Assembly (NCBI GenBank): GCA_020846575.1
Contig: JADLDQ010000248.1
Location: forward strand, 1 to 8,027
Origin: Burkholderiales bacterium
GTDB taxonomy: Bacteria; Pseudomonadota; Gammaproteobacteria; Burkholderiales; SG8-39
Direction of reading: 5' to 3'
Length of the DNA: 8,027 nucleotides
Shown: positions 1-6,318 of the stretch, one piece after another
Layout: every line of letters begins with the position of its first letter
Numbering within the stretch: the first letter of the stretch is position 1
The notes under the pieces: model-generated
What the model was told of the DNA's origin: nothing
The model's input: only the letters and a program-made list of their open reading frames with translations
Databases searched by the model: none
Program-made: the position numbers and the translations under genes

Positions 1-1
1 G

Positions 2-253
2 AAGCGCAATATCGATCACTACCTGCGGGAGCGCCTCTGGTTCGACACTGCGGGCATCTTCGGCTCCATGCCGGCTGTGAGGGCCGCCATCGACGAATTC
101 ACTCCACGGCGGATTGTGTTCGGGACGGACTACCCTCTGGAGATTCTGAACGTGCAGGACCTGCACCGCTTCGTCGCGGACCTCCGTGCACTGGGCGCGA
201 CAGGCGAGGCCAGTCTCGCCGGCAACGCGGCGCAGCTCATGCGGATAGCCTGA
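2..253 (+). CDS. Amidohydrolase-family protein, C-terminal fragment (5' end outside window)
   Basis: The open frame enters from the left edge and ends at TGA 251-253, so only the last 83 residues are visible. The piece reads LWFDTAG, a helix, then RIVFGTDYP and finally a GNAAQLMRI ending. The strand-plus-GTDYP pattern, whose Asp (codon 128-130) is the usual last metal-ligand or catalytic Asp of the TIM barrel, followed by a terminal 'GNAA-L' helix, is typical of the amidohydrolase_2 family (ACMSD-like decarboxylases and hydrolases). The substrate cannot be told from this fragment. The ATG at 68 is internal, because the homologous pattern starts upstream of it. The gene converges on the minus-strand efflux operon. 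I am confident of the family and have no call on the reaction. Confidence 0.8.
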   Translation, partial: KRNIDHYLRERLWFDTAGIFGSMPAVRAAIDEFTPRRIVFGTDYPLEILNVQDLHRFVADLRALGATGEASLAGNAAQLMRIA

Positions 254-299
254 AAGCACGTGAAGAAATCGAATTCCCGATCGCGGATCATGAGGGGAT

Positions 300-320
300 G
301 ACGGCTTAACGTCAGCCGTT
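300..320 (+). terminator. Weak hairpin downstream of the amidohydrolase gene
   Basis: ACGGCT (301-306) pairs perfectly with AGCCGT (314-319) around a 7-nt loop, and a G-T pair at 300/320 extends the stem. It lies 47 nt after the amidohydrolase stop. No T-run follows, so if it acts in transcript ending it would be a weak or factor-assisted site, or simply a 3'-end stabilising stem. Confidence 0.3.
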
Positions 321-403
321 CGGCGAAGAGGCGATGCCAAGCGGGAGGCGAACCGGGTGAAGGCGGCTGTCCACTTGCGGACTTCCGGACACGTGTGGCG
401 TAG

Positions 404-601
404 TGCGGCAGACAAGTCGCGCGAGACTCGATCGATCTGGATCCGAATGCGATGTACGCCTCGGTGGTCATGACTCTGGGCGGATCGCCCAGCGCTGCGC
501 CGTCCCCGCGGCCCGACGCGCAGGCCCCCGTTCCGGGAACCGCGGCGCTTCTCGCCCTGGGCCTGATGGCCGCCGGCCTCGGAAGGCGCGTGATCAGGAA
601 G
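404..601 (+). pseudogene. Probable remnant of a PEP-CTERM-type sorting tail
   Basis: In the frame opening after the TAG at 401-403, the translation reads DLDPNAMYASVV, then a linker rich in Ser, Pro and Ala. It then runs VPGTAALLALGL into a short hydrophobic segment ending GLGRR (530-589). A Pro-containing VP-x-T motif, one transmembrane stretch and a C-terminal basic cluster are the three parts of PEP-CTERM/exosortase sorting signals. Two things argue that it is not intact. There is no upstream ectodomain or ribosome-binding site. The frame also runs on past the Arg pair without a stop, far into the antisense of the pump gene. A TGA sits at 591-593 in the next frame, so a one-base shift just after GRR would give a normal PEP-CTERM end. 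A terminator follows about 30 nt later. The tail could also be a chance GC-rich frame. Confidence 0.4.
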
Positions 602-622
602 CAGGCGGTCCGGCTCGCACGC

Positions 623-649
623 AACGGCGGCCTTAGGGCTGCCGTTTTT
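623..649 (+). terminator. Rho-independent terminator, plus strand
   Basis: AACGGCGGCC (623-632) pairs with GGCTGCCGTT (637-646) around the loop TTAG, with a single G-T wobble. The T-run TTTTT (645-649) overlaps the stem end. The T-run is on the plus strand only, because the minus-strand reading has just two T after the stem. It therefore serves a plus-strand gene upstream, most simply the one whose tail remnant is at 404-601, rather than the efflux operon. Confidence 0.7.
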
Positions 650-680
650 CCTGGAACTCTCGTGCGGACAGGGCCGCAAC

Positions 681-699
681 CCGCCCGGACTGCGGGCGG
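681..699 (-). terminator. GC hairpin beyond the RND pump stop codon
   Basis: CCGCCCG (681-687) and CGGGCGG (693-699) form a perfect 7-bp stem with a 5-nt loop, 38 nt past the end of the pump gene in its direction of transcription. No T-run follows on the minus strand, so this is at best a factor-dependent end or an RNA-stabilising stem for the efflux transcript. Confidence 0.35.
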
Positions 700-736
700 C
701 CGTCGCAATCCACGCATTTCGCGGCAGGCCGAGCCT

Positions 737-3700
737 CTATGCACGCACCGTCGAGAGCGTTTCGAACCGCCCCCGGTACGCCACGTAGTACAGCACCGGT
801 ATCACCACCAGCGTCAGCACGGTGGATACCAGGATCCCGAACAAGAGCGAGATCGCCAGCCCGTTGAAGATCGGATCGTCGAGGATGAAAAACGCCCCCA
901 GCATCGCCGCCAATCCGGTGAGGATGATCGGTTTCGCCCGCGCCGCCGCCGAGCGCAGGATCGCGTCGCGGAAGGCCGCGCCCTCGCTCACCTTGAGGTT
1001 GACGAAGTCCACCAGCAGGATGGAGTTGCGCACGATGATGCCGGCGAGCGCGATCATCCCGATCATCGAGGTGGCGGTGAAGTTCGCGCCCAGCAGCGCG
1101 TGCCCCGGCATCACCCCGATGACGGTGAGCGGGATGGGCGCCATGATCACGAGCGGCGCGAGGTAGGAGCGGAACTGCGCCACCCCCAGCAGGTAGATCA
1201 GCGCGAGGCCCACGGCATAGGCAAGGCCCATGTCGCGGAAGGTCTCGTAGGTGACCTGCCACTCGCCGTCCCACTTGATCGCGTACTCCCGGTACGGGTC
1301 GGAGGGCTGGCGGATGAAGTACTCGCCCAGCACGCCGCCGTCTTGCAGCGGCTGCCCGGCCACCTTGCCGCGCGCGCCGAACATGCCGTAGAGCGGGCTG
1401 TCGTTCTTCCCCGCCTGGTCCCCCACCACGTACACCACCGGCAGCAGGTCCTTGTGATAGGCGGGCTGCTCGCGCTCGCGCTCCACCCGTGACACCAGCT
1501 CCGACAGCGGCACCAGCGCCCCGGTGGGCGAGCGCAGCGTGAGTTTCAGGAACTCCTCCAGTTCCCCCTGGCGCTGCGCCGGCAGCGCCAGGCGCACCGG
1601 CACCTCGTAGCGGGCGCTGCCGTCGTGCAGCGGCGTCACCGAGAGCCCCGAGAGCCCGATGCGCATGGTCTCGACGATGTCGCGGCTGGCGATGCCGGCA
1701 AGCGCCGCCTTGGCCTGGTCCACGCGCAGCTGGATGCGCGGCGCCGGTTCCGCCAGCGAGTCGTCGATCGCGACGATGCCGGGGGTGGACTCGAAGGCGG
1801 CGCGCACCGAGCGGGCGGCGCGCGCGCGCCCCGCCTCGTCGGGCCCGTACACCTCGGCGACGATGGGTGCGAGCACCGGCGGGCCCGGCGGCACCTCCAC
1901 CACCTTCACCGCGGCGCCCCGGCGGCGCGCGATCTCCTCCAGCTTCGGCCGCACCGCCTGGGCGATGTCGTGGCTCTTGCGGTCCCGCGCCGCCTTGTCC
2001 GCGAGGTTCACCTGGAGATCGCCCAGCTCGGGCGCCGCGCGCAGGTAGTACTGGCGCACCAGGCCGTTGAAGTTGATCGGCGCCGCGGTACCCGCGTAGG
2101 CCTGGTAGTCGGTGACCTCGGGCACGGTGGCGAGGTACGCCCCCATCTCGTGCAGTACGGCGGCGGTCATCTCCAGCGGCGTGCCCTCGGGCATGTCCAG
2201 CACCACCTGGAATTCCGACTTGTTGTCGAAGGGCAGCATCTTGAGCACGACCCATTGCACGCCGGCCAGCCCCGCCGAGAAGAGGATCAGCGCGAACAGC
2301 GCCAGGCCGAGCAGCACGCGGTTGCGGCCCGCGTTCGCGGCGACGACGAACGGGCCGAGAACGTGGCGGAAGAAGCGCTCCAGCGCTCCTTCGCCTCCGG
2401 TGGCGCGCTGCGCGCCGCGCGCGAGCAGTCGCAGCGCAAGCCAGGGCGTGAACGAGAAGGCGATCGCGAGCGAGATCAGCATGCCCATGCTGGCGTTGAT
2501 GGGGATCGGGCTCATGTAGGGGCCCATCAGGCCGGTGACGAAGGCCATGGGCAGCAGCGCCGCGATCACCGTGAAGGTGGCGAGGATGGTCGGCCCGCCC
2601 ACCTCGTCCACCGCCCTGGGGATGATGTCCCCGAGCGGCGCGGCATCCAGGCCCATGCGGCGGTGGATGTTCTCCACCACCACGATCGCGTCGTCCACCA
2701 GGATGCCGATGGAGAAGATGAGCGCGAACAGCGACACCCGGTTGAGGGTAAAGCCCCACGCCCAGGAAGCGAACAGGGTCGCGGCCAGCGTCAGCAGCAC
2801 CGCCGCCCCGACGATCGCCGCCTCGCGCCGCCCCAGGGTCGCGAGCACCAGCGCCACCACCGAGAGCGTCGCGAACAGGAGCTTGCGGATGAGCTGCTGC
2901 GCCTTGTCGTCGGCGGTGCGGCCGTAGTCGCGCGTGACGGTGACGCGCACCTCCTGCGGGACCAGCGTGCCGCGCAGCTCGTCCATGCGCGCGAGCACGC
3001 CGCGCGCCACGTTCACCGCGTTCTCGCCGGCCTTCTTGGTGACCTGAATCGTCACCGCGGGCTGCTCGCCCGCGCCCGCGCCATCGGCCGCGGCCGGCCC
3101 CGCGCCGGCCCAGACGTAGCGCGAGGGCTGCTCGGGGCCGTCCACCACCTCGGCCACGTCCGAGACGTATACCGGACGCTGGTTGGCCACCCCGACCACC
3201 AGCCGCCGCACTTCCTCGGCGGAGGAGAGGTAGCTGCCGGTGCGCACCTCGATCTCGCGGTTCTGGCGCACGATACTGCCGGCGGGCAGGGACGCGTTCG
3301 CCAGCGCGAGCGCGGAGCGAACGTCCAGCGCCGATACGCCGTAGGCGCTCAGCCGGTCCGCGTCGAGCAGCACCCGGATCGCGCGCCCCGGCCCGCCGAG
3401 CGTCTGCACCTCGCGCGTGCCCGGCACCCGCTTCAATTCGACCTCCACGGCGTGTGCGATGCGCTCCAGGTCGAACGCGCCGCGCGCCGGGTCGGCGCTC
3501 GCGAGCGTCAGCGTCACCACCGGCACGTCGTCGATACCCTTGGGCTTGATGATCGGCTCGAGGATACCCAGCTGCGGCGAGACCCAGTCGCGATTGGAGT
3601 TGACGGTGTTGTACAGCCGCACCAGCGCCTCGGTGCGAGGCACGCCGACCTCGAACTGCACCGTGAGCACCGCCATGCCTGGCCGCGACACCGAGAACAC

Positions 3701-3946
3701 GTGCTCGACCCCGTTCATCTGCGCGAGCACCTGCTCGGCGGGCCCCGCGATCAGCGCCTCCACGTCCTTCACCGAGGCGCCGGGAAAAGGCACGAAGACG
3801 TTCGCCATGGTGACGTCGATCTGCGGCTCCTCCTCGCGCGGCGTCACCGCCACCGCGAAAAGGCCGAGCAGCAGCGCTGTCAGCGCGAGCAGGGGCGTGA
3901 GCTGCGAGTCCTGGAAGAAGCGCGCGATGCGTCCGGAGATTCCCAT
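737..3946 (-). CDS. RND-family efflux pump, inner-membrane permease subunit (HAE1/AcrB-like)
   Basis: The 1069-residue protein should be a trimeric proton-driven exporter in the inner membrane, working with the adaptor encoded upstream. TM1 is near residues 16-34 and is followed by PREEEPQIDV, which opens the porter domain. The second TM block spans about 355-510 and carries the GILVDDAIVVVENIHR signature with the proton-relay Asp pair D418/D419. The second porter half is about 565-905, and TM8-12 are about 905-1055. The TM10 motif GIIVRNSILLVDF has Arg973 where AcrB has Lys940. The segment at about 842-900 (GDQAGKNDSP to KWDGEWQV) looks like extra periplasmic sequence relative to AcrB. The length is normal for the family. 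ATG 3946 gives the expected short N-terminus (SGRIARFFQDSQLTPLL), but no Shine-Dalgarno is visible. The gap of 290 nt from the adaptor is unusually long. The substrate is unknown: the VDD motif favours organic or multidrug-type substrates over the CusA metal type, but this is inference. Confidence 0.93.
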   Translation of the reverse strand: MGISGRIARFFQDSQLTPLLALTALLLGLFAVAVTPREEEPQIDVTMANVFVPFPGASVKDVEALIAGPAEQVLAQMNGVEHVFSVSRPGMAVLTVQFEVGVPRTEALVRLYNTVNSNRDWVSPQLGILEPIIKPKGIDDVPVVTLTLASADPARGAFDLERIAHAVEVELKRVPGTREVQTLGGPGRAIRVLLDADRLSAYGVSALDVRSALALANASLPAGSIVRQNREIEVRTGSYLSSAEEVRRLVVGVANQRPVYVSDVAEVVDGPEQPSRYVWAGAGPAAADGAGAGEQPAVTIQVTKKAGENAVNVARGVLARMDELRGTLVPQEVRVTVTRDYGRTADDKAQQLIRKLLFATLSVVALVLATLGRREAAIVGAAVLLTLAATLFASWAWGFTLNRVSLFALIFSIGILVDDAIVVVENIHRRMGLDAAPLGDIIPRAVDEVGGPTILATFTVIAALLPMAFVTGLMGPYMSPIPINASMGMLISLAIAFSFTPWLALRLLARGAQRATGGEGALERFFRHVLGPFVVAANAGRNRVLLGLALFALILFSAGLAGVQWVVLKMLPFDNKSEFQVVLDMPEGTPLEMTAAVLHEMGAYLATVPEVTDYQAYAGTAAPINFNGLVRQYYLRAAPELGDLQVNLADKAARDRKSHDIAQAVRPKLEEIARRRGAAVKVVEVPPGPPVLAPIVAEVYGPDEAGRARAARSVRAAFESTPGIVAIDDSLAEPAPRIQLRVDQAKAALAGIASRDIVETMRIGLSGLSVTPLHDGSARYEVPVRLALPAQRQGELEEFLKLTLRSPTGALVPLSELVSRVEREREQPAYHKDLLPVVYVVGDQAGKNDSPLYGMFGARGKVAGQPLQDGGVLGEYFIRQPSDPYREYAIKWDGEWQVTYETFRDMGLAYAVGLALIYLLGVAQFRSYLAPLVIMAPIPLTVIGVMPGHALLGANFTATSMIGMIALAGIIVRNSILLVDFVNLKVSEGAAFRDAILRSAAARAKPIILTGLAAMLGAFFILDDPIFNGLAISLLFGILVSTVLTLVVIPVLYYVAYRGRFETLSTVRA

Positions 3947-4028
3947 GGCACGTTGGTCGATTTCCGATGAAAAGCGCAGCTTTCCCTGGAGTCGGGGGGC
4001 GCGAGGGGCGAGCGGTCCCTCGCTCCTT

Positions 4029-4061
4029 GCGACTCAGTCGCGCCTGTTCACGACGCGACTG
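4029..4061. repeat. Overlapping CAGTCGCG-based inverted repeats
   Basis: GCGACT C AGTCGC (4029-4041) is a near-contiguous palindrome. Its right half plus two bases (CAGTCGCGCC, 4035-4044) also pairs with GACGCGACTG (4052-4061) across a 7-nt loop, with one mismatch or wobble. The same 5' sequence can therefore fold in two mutually exclusive ways. In RNA this could be a switch, and in DNA it could simply be two copies of a repeat word. Confidence 0.5.
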
Positions 4062-4093
4062 CGAGGCCAGGTGCACGCATCGGACCCCCAAGG

Positions 4094-4137
4094 TCCCCAT
4101 CCGTGGGAGTTCGCTTGCGCACTCCCACGGATGGGGA
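4094..4137. repeat. Perfect 17-bp inverted repeat with 10-nt loop
   Basis: The arm TCCCCATCCGTGGGAGT (4094-4110) is exactly complementary to 4121-4137, separated by TCGCTTGCGC. The loop is itself partly palindromic (CGC-TT-GCG), so the element is nearly symmetric over 44 nt. Read on the minus strand it starts about 100 nt after the adaptor stop. There is no T-run on either side, so a classical terminator is unlikely. It resembles a REP-type or other dispersed palindromic element, or an mRNA-stability stem that would let adaptor and pump be made in different amounts. Confidence 0.75.
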
Positions 4138-4236
4138 GCAGCCACATCGCCGAGGTCGGCACCGTGCCGGTGCAGGAGCACGCGTTGATCGCATACCGCG
4201 ATACCGAATCACGCTGCTGCGATTGCCCGGTCACTC

Positions 4237-5322
4237 TCACTTCCCCGCCCCCGGCGCCGCCGCCATCCCGGCCTTCACCGGCTCCAGCGCCACCCGCTCC
4301 CCCGCGCGCAGCCCCGCCAGCACCTCGACGGCGGCGGCGTCTCCCGCCGCCCCGAGCCGGATCTGGCGCAGCTGCGGCGCACCGGAGGCGCCGATCACGT
4401 AGACCGCGGTGAGCTCGCTCCTGTGCACCACCGCCGCGCGCGGCGCCAGCAGCCGCAGCGCGCGCCCGGTGACGAAGTGCGCGCGCGCGTAGACCCCGGG
4501 AACGATGCCGCGCACCTCGCCCGGCAGTTCCAGGCGCACCTGGATGGTGTGGGTGCGCGGATCGGCGGAAGGCACCACCGTCACGCGGCGCGCGTCGATC
4601 CAGCGTCCGGTCGAAGGGACCTCGATGCGCGCGCGCCCCTGCGACTGGATCGCCGCTATCTGCGCCTGGGGCACGGTGGCCACGACCCGCAGCGTGGAAG
4701 GATCGAAGCCGGTCATGAGCGCCTTGCCCGGCGTGGCCATCTCGCCCAGCTCCACGTGCCGCGCCGAGACCACGCCGCTGTAGGGCGCGACGATGGTGGC
4801 GAAGCTGCGCTCGGCCGCCGCCGCGCCCTCGCCCGCGAGCAGCGCGGTGACCCGCGCCTGCGCCGCCTTGAAGTCCAGATCCGCCTTGTCGAAGGCCGAC
4901 TGGCTGATGAACTTCTGCGCCAGCAGCTGGCGCGAACGCTCCAGCTGCGTGCGCGCATTGGCGAGGTTCGCGCGCGCCTCCTCCACCTGCGCGCTGCTCG
5001 CCTCCACCGCCCTCGCGGCGGTGCGCTCGTCGATGCGCACGATCACCTCGCCCTGGCGCACGTAATCGCCCACGTCGAAGCGGATCTCGACGATGCGCCC
5101 GGCGATCTGCGCGGCCACGGTGGATTGGCGCACCGCCTCCACCACCGCCTCGGCGGAATAGGTGAGGTCGGCCTCGCGCAGTTCCACCGCGGCGGACTTC
5201 AGTTCGGCCGTGGCGGCGGGCGTGGCCGCGGGCGGCGCCTGCGCGCCGCAGCCGGCGAGCAGCGCCAGCGCCAGCAGCGCGAGCACCGCGGCGCCCCGGC
5301 AACGCGCGGCGGCCGGGTTCAT
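4237..5322 (-). CDS. RND efflux periplasmic adaptor (membrane fusion) lipoprotein
   Basis: The 361-residue adaptor links the RND pump to an outer-membrane channel. I chose ATG 5322 rather than the longer upstream frame for two reasons. It gives a clean lipoprotein signal: a basic N-terminus, a hydrophobic run and the lipobox LLAGC with Cys25. It is also preceded by AGGG at a suitable distance. After an Ala/Pro linker, the first lipoyl half is at about 69-98 (AQIAGRIVEIRFDVGDYVRQG). The alpha-hairpin spans about 100-168, with an ARANLANARTQLERSRQLL coiled-coil pattern. The second lipoyl half is at about 175-205 (ATIVAPYSGVVSARHVELGE). Beta-barrel and membrane-proximal domains run from 210 to 350. 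The start lies 67 nt after the trxC stop on the same strand, so it is probably co-transcribed. The hairpin is short, of MdtA/AcrA-like size. No metal-binding His or Met cluster is seen, so nothing points to a CusB-type metal adaptor. Confidence 0.92.
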   Translation of the reverse strand: MNPAAARCRGAAVLALLALALLAGCGAQAPPAATPAATAELKSAAVELREADLTYSAEAVVEAVRQSTVAAQIAGRIVEIRFDVGDYVRQGEVIVRIDERTAARAVEASSAQVEEARANLANARTQLERSRQLLAQKFISQSAFDKADLDFKAAQARVTALLAGEGAAAAERSFATIVAPYSGVVSARHVELGEMATPGKALMTGFDPSTLRVVATVPQAQIAAIQSQGRARIEVPSTGRWIDARRVTVVPSADPRTHTIQVRLELPGEVRGIVPGVYARAHFVTGRALRLLAPRAAVVHRSELTAVYVIGASGAPQLRQIRLGAAGDAAAVEVLAGLRAGERVALEPVKAGMAAAPGAGK

Positions 5323-5389
5323 CGGCCAGCCCTGTCGCTGCGCGCCTGGCGCCATCCTGGAGGCGCGGCCCCTGGCGCGGTCCTGCGTC

Positions 5390-5836
5390 TCACGCGTGCC
5401 TCTCGATCCACGCGAGCAGCGCGCGTTCGTCGAGCGCGCCGGAGATGCGCTCCACCTCCCGTCCGCCACGGAACAGGATGAGGGTCGGAATACCCCGGAT
5501 GTCGAGACGGCCCGCGAGCGCAGAGGCCTTGTCGGTGTCGACCTTCGCGAAGCGCACCCGGGTCGCCAGCTTCGCGGCAGCCGAGGCGAACGCGGGCGCC
5601 ATCGCCCGGCACGGCCCGCACCACGCCGCCCAGAAGTCCACCAGTACCGGCAGCGTGGTGCGGCCCACGAACGCCTCGAAACCGGCCTCGTCCAGGGCAG
5701 CGGGTTCCCCGCAAAGGAGCGGTGCGCCGCACTTGCCGCAGTTCGGGCCGTCCTCCAGGCGCTCCGACGGCACCCGGTTCTCGGCGAGGCACTTGCCGCA
5801 GACCACGTGCGCCTTGTCGTTCGTCCCGGCGGACAT
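5390..5836 (-). CDS. trxC: Thioredoxin 2 (zinc-ribbon thioredoxin TrxC)
   Basis: The 148-residue cytoplasmic protein reduces disulfides in target proteins and is itself recharged by thioredoxin reductase. The N-terminal zinc ribbon has C13-x2-C16 (VVCGKC) and C33-x2-C36 (PNCGKC), as in Escherichia coli Trx2. The thioredoxin fold follows with the active site WCGPC (W72, C73, C76) in VLVDFWAAWCGPCRAMAP, the KVDTD strand and the cis-proline P117 in GIPT. An additional Cys42 just after the ribbon stands outside the standard set. ATG 5836 is the start because it gives the family's usual length and follows GAGG about 9 nt upstream. The frame extends further upstream only through the preceding gene. 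The gene begins 8 nt after the DUF2892 gene and precedes the adaptor gene, so it looks like the second gene of the operon. In enterobacteria trxC belongs to the OxyR regulon. Whether that holds here is an inference. Confidence 0.95.
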   Translation of the reverse strand: MSAGTNDKAHVVCGKCLAENRVPSERLEDGPNCGKCGAPLLCGEPAALDEAGFEAFVGRTTLPVLVDFWAAWCGPCRAMAPAFASAAAKLATRVRFAKVDTDKASALAGRLDIRGIPTLILFRGGREVERISGALDERALLAWIERHA

Positions 5837-5844
5837 GGCGAGCC

Positions 5845-6123
5845 TCAGGCCCTGGCGCCGGAGTCCGACTGCCCTGCGCGCGCACCGGGCCGGATCGCCG
5901 CGCTCAGCGCGCACGCGGCCTCGGACTTCGCACCGAGACGATGCAGCAGCCACTGCAGCGGGCAGACACGGGTGAATCCGCTCTGCAACAGGTTCGCGCC
6001 CACGAAGGCGGTGAACCACAGGAAGTAGCCGTGGGCGAAGAGCGGGCTCGCCTCCACCCCCAGCGCGAGGGAGGCGAGCACGAAAGCGCCGGCGAAGATC
6101 CTGATCAGGCGTTCGGATGACAT
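5845..6123 (-). CDS. Small DUF2892/YgaP-like inner-membrane protein
   Basis: The 92-residue protein has two predicted membrane helices, about residues 8-24 (IRIFAGAFVLASLALG) and 33-48 (YFLWFTAFVGANLLQS). They are followed by SGFTRVCPLQWLLHRLG. This helix-turn-helix with an F-T-x-x-CPL motif (Cys54) matches the DUF2892 domain, which also forms the membrane part of the YgaP rhodanese. The biochemical role is not established. Members are often found beside rhodaneses, thioredoxins and sulfur or arsenic genes. A C-terminal tail of about 28 residues (with Cys71) is longer than the bare domain and may be a loosely conserved extension. ATG 6123 is chosen because a G-rich ribosome-binding site lies just upstream and the two-helix domain starts there. 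The longer upstream frame is Arg-rich and implausible. It is the first gene of the efflux operon. Confidence 0.85.
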   Translation of the reverse strand: MSSERLIRIFAGAFVLASLALGVEASPLFAHGYFLWFTAFVGANLLQSGFTRVCPLQWLLHRLGAKSEAACALSAAIRPGARAGQSDSGARA

Positions 6124-6318
6124 GTGACCCCCATGGATTCGTACCAGGACGCGAGTAAGGATAGCCCGCCGGGCGCGCCGCATCTGTGACCTGGGTTCCG
6201 CACGCGCCGTGTCCTTGGTGCGCGGGCCCGTCTTCCTGCGCCGGAGCGGCCGCCGCGGCGTCGCGACTGCGCCGCGCCGCCTGGATGCGCGCGGTCCTGT
6301 CACGGCGGCGCCGGGTCT

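Larger units (their letters stand above)
254..736. other. Gene-poor convergent region between amidohydrolase and RND operon
   Basis: No intact gene can be supported here. From 254 to about 400 all three plus frames are broken by stops (for example 299-301, 307-309, 358-360 and 401-403), and none of the peptides looks like a known family. From 404 to about 600 one frame shows a PEP-CTERM-like tail, listed separately. Two hairpins (623-649 and 681-699) occupy the rest. The minus-strand frame covering 130-744 is rich in Arg, Ala and Pro, has no recognisable motif and looks like a GC shadow. Confidence 0.6.
3947..4236 (-). repeat. Hairpin-rich spacer splitting adaptor and pump genes
   Basis: This 290-nt spacer holds at least four inverted repeats. 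They are AAAGC/GCTTT at 3971-3983, GCGAGGG/CCCTCGC at 4001-4023, a pair of overlapping stems built from the word CAGTCGCG and its complement at 4029-4061, and a perfect 17-bp arm pair at 4094-4137. A small CGGCAC/GTGCCG palindrome lies at 4157-4169. Adaptor and pump genes in this family normally abut or overlap. The density of stems therefore suggests an inserted intergenic repeat element (REP/BIME- or MITE-like) or an RNA control region. Open frames run through it in several registers, but their composition follows the repeats and none matches a protein I recognise. No target-site duplication is obvious by eye. Confidence 0.6.

Noticed and set aside
452..1492. The full 346-codon plus-strand frame starting in the PEP-CTERM-like remnant
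   Set aside because: Only the first 50 or so codons look protein-like. Beyond the terminator at 623-649 it is the antisense shadow of the pump gene.
1625..3970. A 781-codon plus-strand open frame antisense to the RND gene
   Set aside because: The translation is dominated by His, Arg, Gln and Asp runs, which is what the antisense of a GC-rich membrane-protein gene gives. No ribosome-binding site or motif was seen.
4094..4137. Classical intrinsic terminator after the adaptor gene
   Set aside because: The stem is strong but neither strand has a T-run after it, and the pump downstream needs read-through or its own promoter, which I could not find.
633..4181. A 1182-codon minus-strand open frame overlapping the whole RND gene
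   Set aside because: It is out of frame with the RND reading, very rich in Arg, Gly and Ala, shows no domain pattern, and is explained by the high GC content of the true gene's codons.
3947..4236. CRISPR array or tandem direct repeats in the hairpin-rich spacer
   Set aside because: The repeats are inverted and differ from one another. There is no regular repeat-spacer spacing.
5323..5469. Longer N-terminus for the adaptor protein from ATG 5469
   Set aside because: The extra 49 residues are Arg/Ser-rich, overlap trxC and would bury the lipoprotein signal peptide. ATG 5322 has its own ribosome-binding site.
4423..5481. A 352-codon plus-strand open frame opposite the adaptor gene
   Set aside because: The composition is that of an antisense shadow, while the minus strand has a clear lipoprotein signal and lipoyl/hairpin domains.
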